Source: Bryobacterales bacterium F-183 (GTDB lineage Bacteria; Acidobacteriota; Terriglobia; Bryobacterales; Bryobacteraceae). From it: a stretch of 64,000 bases of DNA. The notes beneath the pieces are model-generated. The model searched no databases. It was not told where the DNA came from and worked only from the letters and a program-made list of their open reading frames with translations. This document shows, piece by piece, positions 58,560 through 64,000 of the stretch; within the stretch, counting starts at the first letter, position 1; each line of letters starts with the position of its first letter. The position numbers were made by a program, and so were the translations under genes. Where the stretch lies: the NCBI GenBank assembly GCA_016865505.2, contig AP025252.1, forward strand, positions 1,116,001-1,180,000. The letters run 5' to 3'.

Positions 58560-58635
58560 GGGCGGCTAGCTCAGCTGGGAGAGCACCACGTTCGCAACGT
58601 GGGGGTCGTGGGTTCGAATCCCATGCCGTCCACCA
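58560..58635 (+). tRNA. tRNA-Ala (anticodon CGC)
   Basis: A 76-base cloverleaf. The acceptor stem GGGCGGC pairs with GCCGTCC (one G-U), discriminator A, and CCA is encoded. The anticodon stem CCACG/CGTGG closes the loop TTCGCAA, giving anticodon CGC, which reads GCG (Ala). The T-arm has TTCGAAT and the D-arm TAGCTCAGCTGGGAGAGC. The SIR2-NACHT gene begins 158 bp downstream, a typical position for acquired genes at tRNA loci, but no repeat of the tRNA 3' end was found after that gene. Confidence 0.97.
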
Positions 58636-58715
58636 AACACCTCAAATTCCCTCAACACACCTCGCGCTTCGTTCTTTTTCCACACCCTGCGCAGGCACCT
58701 CAGACAAATAACTAG

Positions 58716-58730
58716 TTTGTTTACAACAAA
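58716..58730. promoter_or_regulatory. Palindrome in the SIR2-NACHT upstream region
   Basis: TTTGTT-TAC-AACAAA is a perfect 6-bp inverted repeat in an AT-rich stretch (58700-58735) that also contains TTTACA. It could be an operator or part of the promoter. Confidence 0.4.
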
Positions 58731-58749
58731 GTTCCCATAGGTCGTGTCG

Positions 58750-58786
58750 TACCCATAAAGGGTATTTGAGTACCCAAAATGGGTAC
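58750..58786. promoter_or_regulatory. Two phased palindromes just before the SIR2-NACHT gene
   Basis: TACCCATAAAGGGTA (58750-58764) and TACCCAAAATGGGTA (58771-58785) are two 15-bp near-identical palindromes; the second extends to GTACCCA-AAA-TGGGTAC. Their centres are 21 bp apart, two turns of B-DNA, so two dimers could bind on the same face. They end nine bases before the GTG and 30 before the ATG, where a repressor would block initiation. No T-tract follows, which argues against a terminator. Confidence 0.65.
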
Positions 58787-58793
58787 GTAAGCT

Positions 58794-61460
58794 GTGCGTT
58801 ACGATAGCTGCTCAATGGCTTTTGTTGACGACGCGCTTCAGATTCTTGGCAATATTGCCGACAATCAGAAGAATCTGCGGGAATTAGAACTGCAACGATC
58901 CAGCATTGTTCCCTTTGTCGGTGCTGGACTTTCGATTCCCTTCGGCTATCCCAATTGGAAAGACCTGCTGTTGGGCCTTGCTCCCAACGACGCCGTTCGT
59001 GGGGAGGTGCGAACTTTCGTCGATTCAAGCCTGTTCGAGGAAGCAGCCGAGCGCGTTGCAAGAAAAGTCGCGCCGGACACCTTTGCGGAAGCGATTCGCG
59101 AAGCCTTCAAACGGCGTCCGCTGGAACCGAATACGGAGGCTGTTTTTGAACTGGCGCGGATGGCCCCAAACCTTGTTCTCACAACGAATTTGGACACGGT
59201 CTTGGAGGACGTTTTTGAAAGCGCTGGCAAGAAGTTCCAGTGGTTGCTTAAGGGCAACGATCTGCATGAAGCGTCCGGTGCTATGCAGCAGGGCAAGTCC
59301 ATGCTGCTCAAGCTGCATGGCAATGTCGAGGGCAACGAGGACGACTGGATCCTGACGCGGGCGCAGTATCAGAGAGCGTACGGCGACCCCGACCAGCCAA
59401 ATCCTGATCTGGCTTTGCCCAAGTTGTTGGAAGCCGCAATCGTTAGCAAGACCATCTTGTTCCTCGGCTGCAGCCTGGAAACGGATCGAACTGTAAGAGT
59501 GCTGAGAGCCGCAGTGAAGGGACGTGGCCTGAAGCACTTTGCACTGCTGCAGGAACCCGCCGACCTTGGCGCTCGGCTGAAGCAACTCCAGCAGTGGAAC
59601 GTGCTGCCGCTGTTTTTCCGTAGGAAGGACTATGCCAGCATCGCCAAGTTCCTTGCTTGTCTCGCGGCGCAAGGCGGGCCGGATGTAGCCCCCGGCGCGG
59701 CGGTCTCAATTGATGTGCTCGTGCGCAATGCCCGCGCGGCGGTGTCGCAATCGATTTCCACTCGGTGCGGCACGATGAAGGTCGTGTACCGAACACAGCC
59801 TGTGGAGGCCGATGCGATTTATACCGACGTCGAGATTATGGAAAAGCTGAGCGAAGACGCCATCTGCGACCTCGACGAACTGCAGAAAAAGGCGCGAAGT
59901 GCTCCGTTTGAACGCTTTGGCTTGCCACGCGCGCTGGAACGCGCAGAAGGTTTGGCGACTGCAGCCAAGCACAAGCGCCTGATGATCTACGGTGCGCCCG
60001 GTGCAGGCAAGACGACATTCTTGTATCGTCTGGCGATGCAGTGCCGCCGCGGAGAGTTCCAGCCTGGCTGCGTGCCGGTGTTCTGCCCTCTGCTCGAACT
60101 ATCCAAGTCCAAGCTGACCATCGAACAATGGGTTGCCAACGAGCATCCGAACGTGGACTGGGCACCTCTGCTCGCCGAAGGACGCGTGCTCTTCCTGTTG
60201 GATGGCCTCGACGAAACCGAAGCGGACCGTTTTGATGCGATCCGCCGAGATGTGGAGCGCCTTGCGCGCAACACTTCATGCCCCATACTGATGACTTGCC
60301 GGGTGGTGGCTAAAGATTACCGCTTCCCCAACTTTGTCGACGTCGAAATGGCGGACTTCAACACCACGCAGATCCGTGTGTTCGTCAATCGTTGGTTTCG
60401 CCGCAACGCCATGCAGCACATGGCTGATGCGTTCCTAAGCAAACTGGCTAGCAATCCGAAACTTGCAGAACTCGCCACCAAACCATTGCTGCTAACCTTG
60501 CTGTGCCTTATATTTGAGGACCGTGGGGACCTCGATGGCTCGCGCGCTTCGCTGTATAAAGCCGGGCTGGAGGTAATGCTGCGGAAGTGGGACAATCTGC
60601 GCGCGATTGAAGGACGCTTTGCGCTCAGCGTTGATGTTTTGGAGCAGACCTTGGAGGAGATCGCCTTCACACGCTTTGAAAAGCACGAGTACTTCTTTGA
60701 GGCGGAAGACCTACGAAAGCAGGCAAACACTCTTCTGTCCGCCAAGGGCATTGACGTTCACAAAGAGGATTTCTTACGCATCGCGGCGGCTGGAGTGGGA
60801 CTGCTCGCACCTCGGGCCAAGGATATCTATTCGTTCTCCCATCTCACTTTCCAAGAATACCTGTCCGCGCGTAGAGTGATCGCGAATCCAGCTCTACTTT
60901 CCGAAATGGGAACCGTTATTGGAGACTCTCGTTGGCGAGAAGTCTGGCTTCTGTTAGCCAATCTGACCGACGGCGACTACCTGATTCCAAGGATGCACCG
61001 CATGGTGGATCCTACGCTGAACAACAATCAGCGTGTCACCGAGCTGCTCCGTTGGTGCGCCGTCCAAGTGTCAACTGGGATCCCGGTTTTTCAAAAGGTA
61101 CCTGCGCGACGACGTTATCTGATGTGGGCGGTGGTCACTTTAGCGCGAGGTCGCGCACTGGATCCCGACCTAGCCCGCACCCTCGACCGCGCCCTCTTCA
61201 GCGCAGGTGCTCTTGCTGACTCCCGTGATCTCGTCCGTGATCGCATCCTCGCTGCCGTCATCGCTCGCGACGGTGAGCACGTAATGACGCAGGCCATTGC
61301 TCGTGCGCGTGCTCTCAATCTACAGGACGCGGATTGTCTGAACAAGTACCTCACGGCCAACTTGCACCTTGTCCAATGCATGAAGGAGTCTCGCGGCCTG
61401 AGCCAAGCGACGCGACACGAGATCGAAGAGTCGATCCTGTTGCCGCCGACTCTCGATTAG
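58794..61460 (+). CDS. SIR2-NACHT (STAND) protein, putative anti-phage defence
   Basis: An 888-residue protein from GTG 58794; ATG 58815 (MAFVDDALQIL) is an equally good start. Residues ~35-290 form a SIR2-like NADase: FVGAGLS (41-47), TTNLD (130-134), LKLHGN with catalytic His175 and ILFLGCSLETDRT (221-233). A linker leads to a NACHT ATPase with Walker A GAPGAGKT (400-407) and Walker B LFLLDGLDE (466-474). FSHLTFQEYLSA at 681-692 is the usual helix-bundle signature, followed by a ~190-residue C-terminal part that may sense the trigger. Known SIR2-STAND proteins deplete NAD+ on phage infection. It stands alone, next to a tRNA, with fewer GTAC words than neighbours. Confidence 0.88.
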   Translation: MRYDSCSMAFVDDALQILGNIADNQKNLRELELQRSSIVPFVGAGLSIPFGYPNWKDLLLGLAPNDAVRGEVRTFVDSSLFEEAAERVARKVAPDTFAEAIREAFKRRPLEPNTEAVFELARMAPNLVLTTNLDTVLEDVFESAGKKFQWLLKGNDLHEASGAMQQGKSMLLKLHGNVEGNEDDWILTRAQYQRAYGDPDQPNPDLALPKLLEAAIVSKTILFLGCSLETDRTVRVLRAAVKGRGLKHFALLQEPADLGARLKQLQQWNVLPLFFRRKDYASIAKFLACLAAQGGPDVAPGAAVSIDVLVRNARAAVSQSISTRCGTMKVVYRTQPVEADAIYTDVEIMEKLSEDAICDLDELQKKARSAPFERFGLPRALERAEGLATAAKHKRLMIYGAPGAGKTTFLYRLAMQCRRGEFQPGCVPVFCPLLELSKSKLTIEQWVANEHPNVDWAPLLAEGRVLFLLDGLDETEADRFDAIRRDVERLARNTSCPILMTCRVVAKDYRFPNFVDVEMADFNTTQIRVFVNRWFRRNAMQHMADAFLSKLASNPKLAELATKPLLLTLLCLIFEDRGDLDGSRASLYKAGLEVMLRKWDNLRAIEGRFALSVDVLEQTLEEIAFTRFEKHEYFFEAEDLRKQANTLLSAKGIDVHKEDFLRIAAAGVGLLAPRAKDIYSFSHLTFQEYLSARRVIANPALLSEMGTVIGDSRWREVWLLLANLTDGDYLIPRMHRMVDPTLNNNQRVTELLRWCAVQVSTGIPVFQKVPARRRYLMWAVVTLARGRALDPDLARTLDRALFSAGALADSRDLVRDRILAAVIARDGEHVMTQAIARARALNLQDADCLNKYLTANLHLVQCMKESRGLSQATRHEIEESILLPPTLD

Positions 61461-61468
61461 CTTAGTCC

Positions 61469-62755
61469 TTATTTGGTGTACTTTTCGCGAACCAGGATGG
61501 CGTACGCGCCCATGCCGGTGAGCAAAAAGCCCCAAATCGCGTACATCGGAGCCTCATAGTTGCCGGTGGCGGTCATCAACCAGCCGGTAAACAAAGGAGC
61601 TGTAGCGCCTGCCAGATTCGATGCCGTATTCTGCGCCCCGGCGATGGAACCGACCGCCGCGCCGGGCAGCAGAGTCTGCGTCAAGGCCCAGTAATTGGCC
61701 GTCGCAAGTCCGAGTCCACTGAGCGACACGATCGCCATTGTCAGCGCGAACTCGTTCGAGTTGGACAGTGCCCCAAAGATCTCCAAAGACGCGACGGCAA
61801 AGCCCGCCAGCGTGAAGCCGCGGCGCACGGCTACCGCGTTCCAGCCGCGTTCGATCAGCTTGTCTGCGGCCCACCCGGCGAGGATCGCTACGGTCGCCAT
61901 GCCGCCAAAGCTGAATGCGGTGTAGGCACCCGAGTCCTTTAGCGACAGGTCCCGCCGCTCGGCGAAGTACGCGGGCAGCCAGGTCATCGAAAAGAAGACG
62001 AAGTAGTTGTAGCAGTACGTGCCGATCAGCACGCCCCAGATGGCCGGTTTGCGCATCACGGTGAGGAAAGGCATTTTCTGCGTCGCGTTCGCTTTGGCGC
62101 TTGCGGCTTCGAGTTCGCGATCGTTATTGCGGACAAGCAATGCCCATGGGATAAGCCAAAAAAGGCCGCCGAGGCCAAGGACGACGAACATGGTCCGCCA
62201 GCCGTACGCGCCGATGAAGTGCGCTGCAAGCCACGCGCCCGCTGCAGGACCGTACTTGGTGCCTGCCATAAAGATGCCGGTGGCGAGGCCGCGTGAGCGG
62301 TCCGGGGTGTTGTAGCGGATCCAGCGGAAACTGGCTGGGGTTACCAAGGCTTCAAACACGCCCAGCAGCATGCGGATGAAGATCAGCATGGTGACGGTTT
62401 GCACCATTCCTGTCGCGGCTGAGATACAACACCACAGCACGAAGAAGATCGTGTACGGGCTTTTGACGCCGAAGCGATCGACGAGCATCCCGGCGGGGAT
62501 CTGTAGCAGCGCGTACGACCAGAAAAACGCTGAGTTCAGGGCTCCGCGGTCACTGTTGGTGAGCTGAAAGAACTGCGTGAACTCTTTTTGCGCCAGTGCC
62601 ACCGAGAGGTTGGCGCGATCGATGTAGGCGATGATGACGCCCAGGCAAAGCAGCCATACGGTGGCCCATCGCTGCCAGTTCGGCAAAGGGGCGATGGCGG
62701 CGGAACCTTCGGCGCTCACAGAAGTTGTGGATGCAGTGGCCGGCAAGTCACCCAC
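61469..62755 (-). CDS. MFS transporter, anion:cation symporter type
   Basis: A 428-residue protein of 12 membrane helices from a GTG start. The loop after helix 1 reads AYIDRANLSVALAQ and the 2-3 loop contains GMLVDRFGVKSPY, both typical for the ACS family (GudP, hexuronate and phthalate carriers). FRMLLG-type segment appears as FIRMLLGVFEALVTPASFRWI. Substrates are usually organic acids such as glucarate or galactonate taken up with H+ or Na+. It starts four bases after the rluD stop and so is likely the last gene of that leftward operon. Its 3' end is eight bases from the convergent SIR2-NACHT stop. Confidence 0.87.
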   Translation of the reverse strand: MGDLPATASTTSVSAEGSAAIAPLPNWQRWATVWLLCLGVIIAYIDRANLSVALAQKEFTQFFQLTNSDRGALNSAFFWSYALLQIPAGMLVDRFGVKSPYTIFFVLWCCISAATGMVQTVTMLIFIRMLLGVFEALVTPASFRWIRYNTPDRSRGLATGIFMAGTKYGPAAGAWLAAHFIGAYGWRTMFVVLGLGGLFWLIPWALLVRNNDRELEAASAKANATQKMPFLTVMRKPAIWGVLIGTYCYNYFVFFSMTWLPAYFAERRDLSLKDSGAYTAFSFGGMATVAILAGWAADKLIERGWNAVAVRRGFTLAGFAVASLEIFGALSNSNEFALTMAIVSLSGLGLATANYWALTQTLLPGAAVGSIAGAQNTASNLAGATAPLFTGWLMTATGNYEAPMYAIWGFLLTGMGAYAILVREKYTK

Positions 62756-62759
62756 GATA

Positions 62760-63671
62760 TCACGATAAGGACTTCAAAAACGCAGCAAGATCGTCCGGCA
62801 AAGGCGCCTCTACTGTGATGCGCTCACCTGTGGTCGGACTGTCGAAGCGGATGCGGTGGGCGTGTAGGAAAAAGCGGTCCTTCAGGCCCATTCGCGTACT
62901 TCCGCCGTAGAGTCCGTCGCCGACGATGGGGTGTCCGATGGTGGACATGTGTACGCGGATTTGGTGGGTGCGGCCGGTGCCGATGCGGATGCGCAGGTAC
63001 GTGCACTTGGCGGCGGCAAAACGCTCCTGCACTTTGTACTCGGTGAGCGCGGTGCGGCCGACGTCTTCGCGGGCGGACATACGGACGCGGCGCTGTGGAT
63101 CGCGCGAGATCTTGAGCGTGATCTTATCGGCGTCCGGCTTTACCAGCCCCTGTACCAGGGCCAGGTAGATCTTTTCCGTCGTGCGTGATGAAAACTGTTC
63201 GGCCAGAGCCCGATGTGCTGCGTCATTCTTGGCCACCAGGATCACTCCGCTGGTGTCTTTATCGAGCCGGTGTACGATGCCGGGACGAGCGTCGCCGCCG
63301 ACCGACGACAACGTCTCAAAGCGGTGTACCAGGCGGTTCACCAGCGTACCTTTGTGATTGCCTGCGCCGGCGTGAACGACGATGCCTGCTGGTTTGTTGA
63401 CCGCTACGACATCGGCGTCTTCGTACAGCACCTCCACCGGCAAGTCTTCCGCGACGGCGTGCAAAGGCGGTGGTGCGGCGGGTTCGACAGTGATCGCCTC
63501 GGTGCCTTTGAGCACTAGCGAGGTCTTGGTCACGGCCTTGGCGTTTACCAGCACGCGGCCGTCTTTGATCCATTCCTGGAGACGAGAGCGGCTGAACTGC
63601 GGCAGGCTGGCTTGCAGGAAGTGATCGAGGCGCCGGCCTGCGTCGGATGTGGTGACAGGAACCGAGATCAT
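62760..63671 (-). CDS. rluD: RluD-type pseudouridine synthase
   Basis: 303 residues from the ATG at 63671; a longer frame overlaps the TolC-family gene. An S4 RNA-binding domain (about 10-65: RRLDHFLQASLPQFSRSRLQEWI in short, GRVLVN) precedes the RluA/RluD catalytic domain with the nucleophile D137 in HRLDKDTSG, plus VNKPAGIVVH and GRTHQIRVHM. It should convert uridines of 23S rRNA helix 69 (the RluD role) or another rRNA site; RluA-type specificity cannot be fully excluded. Start and upstream stop share TAATG. Confidence 0.88.
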   Translation of the reverse strand: MISVPVTTSDAGRRLDHFLQASLPQFSRSRLQEWIKDGRVLVNAKAVTKTSLVLKGTEAITVEPAAPPPLHAVAEDLPVEVLYEDADVVAVNKPAGIVVHAGAGNHKGTLVNRLVHRFETLSSVGGDARPGIVHRLDKDTSGVILVAKNDAAHRALAEQFSSRTTEKIYLALVQGLVKPDADKITLKISRDPQRRVRMSAREDVGRTALTEYKVQERFAAAKCTYLRIRIGTGRTHQIRVHMSTIGHPIVGDGLYGGSTRMGLKDRFFLHAHRIRFDSPTTGERITVEAPLPDDLAAFLKSLS

Positions 63672-64000
63672 TACTGGAGGGCCGCCATCAAGCTTCCGGA
63701 ATGACGCAACAGTTCCAACCGCGCACGTTCCACGGCGTTCTGCGACGCGAAGTACAGCACCCACTTTTCGTCCTCGGCGACGCGCGCTTCTTCGAGGTCC
63801 TTCAGCAATGCGCGACCTTCTTCGTAGCGGGCCATGACCACGCCTACCTGATCGCGCGTGACGTCCAGATCGAGCTTGGCCACGTCGCGCGCGGACTCCG
63901 CTTTGCGAATGCCGATGTACGCCTCGCGAATGTCGGCGCTCACCTTGCTGCGTACCTGATTGACCTGGTTGCGCAGCTTGGCAACGTCGGTCTCCGCCTG
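63671..64000 (-). CDS. TolC-family outer-membrane efflux protein, C-terminal part
   Basis: The frame is open to the right edge, so only the last 109 residues are seen. They are an alpha-helical coiled coil: VRSKVSADIREAYIGIRKAESARD, then TRDQVGVVMARYEEGRALLKDLEEARVAEDEK and ALNA-like SQNAVERARLELLRHSGSL. This is the pattern of TolC-like channel proteins (YxxGxxxxxxLxxAxxxxxxA with AxxAxxRARLxLLRxxGxL). Such proteins form the exit duct of efflux pumps. The stop overlaps the rluD start in TAATG. Confidence 0.8.
   Translation of the reverse strand, partial: QAETDVAKLRNQVNQVRSKVSADIREAYIGIRKAESARDVAKLDLDVTRDQVGVVMARYEEGRALLKDLEEARVAEDEKWVLYFASQNAVERARLELLRHSGSLMAALQ

Noticed and set aside
58750-58786. 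The twin palindromes as a transcription terminator
   Set aside because: The stems are short, there is no T-tract, and they sit directly before a start codon.
58612-61520. An integrated element bounded by a copy of the tRNA-Ala 3' end
   Set aside because: I looked for a repeat of GGGTTCGAATCCCATGCCGTCC after the SIR2-NACHT gene in shorter pieces and found none, and no integrase gene is present.
1-64000. CRISPR array, IS element or prophage
   Set aside because: No regularly spaced repeats, no transposase and no phage structural gene were seen on either strand.

Overview
The window looks like part of the chromosome of an acidobacterium, probably in the Bryobacter/Solibacter group. This is inferred from content: two Oar-type TonB-dependent receptors with an N-terminal carboxypeptidase-regulatory-like domain, a giant secreted choice-of-anchor-D protein, TAT-exported Gfo/Idh/MocA and sugar-isomerase-like proteins, a PQQ-dehydrogenase/cytochrome c pair, and many secreted hydrolases. 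No rRNA or ribosomal marker is present to prove it. The DNA is GC-rich and densely coding. No gap reaches 300 bp; the longest is 295 bp (30158-30452). Many neighbours overlap by ATGA, GTGA or TAATG, which points to translational coupling. The word GTACG/CGTAC is strikingly frequent across the window.

Layout. 1-6.7 kb: the end of a heptosyltransferase and an MsbA-like flippase (LPS assembly), an MgtE-N/CBS protein, two PepSY membrane proteins and a pair of SPFH proteins. 6.7-12.8 kb: a small histidine-containing membrane protein with a TonB receptor, then a leftward cluster of degenerate HtrA-like protein, Kef-type antiporter and oligogalacturonate-lyase-like propeller. 12.9-20.7 kb: a 1927-residue ASH-repeat protein and two unknown secreted proteins. 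20.7-26.1 kb: a four-repeat PFCEEC protein, an orphan EutB and a large Oar receptor. 26.1-35 kb: LamG protein, lipoprotein, cyclophilin, LhgO with a thioesterase, BON protein, TIM-barrel isomerase and an exported TldD/TldE-like pair.

35-48 kb: purL and purQ with a stand-alone PcrA-type Tudor domain, a PLP enzyme, a decayed PIN toxin with its small partner, the PQQ dehydrogenase/cytochrome c operon, an M20 amidohydrolase, a glycosyltransferase facing a degenerate BY-kinase-like protein, a GH33 sialidase and a YtcJ-like amidohydrolase. 48-58.5 kb: a putrescine operon (aguB, aguA, DUF2238 gene), an M14 peptidase with a TatT-like lipoprotein, a DinB/YafY-type pair, a membrane protein gene interrupted by an in-frame TGA, and a TAT oxidoreductase. 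58.5-61.5 kb: tRNA-Ala(CGC) followed by a SIR2-NACHT (STAND) gene, the best candidate for acquired anti-phage immunity. Its promoter region carries two 15-bp palindromes exactly 21 bp apart. 61.5-64 kb: an MFS transporter, an RluD-type pseudouridine synthase and the end of a TolC-family protein, all leftward.

The most unusual signals are the genome-word bias and its drop inside the SIR2-NACHT gene, the phased palindromes before that gene, the PFCEEC repeat protein beside an EutB without EutC, the exported TldD/TldE-like pair, and the interrupted membrane protein gene.
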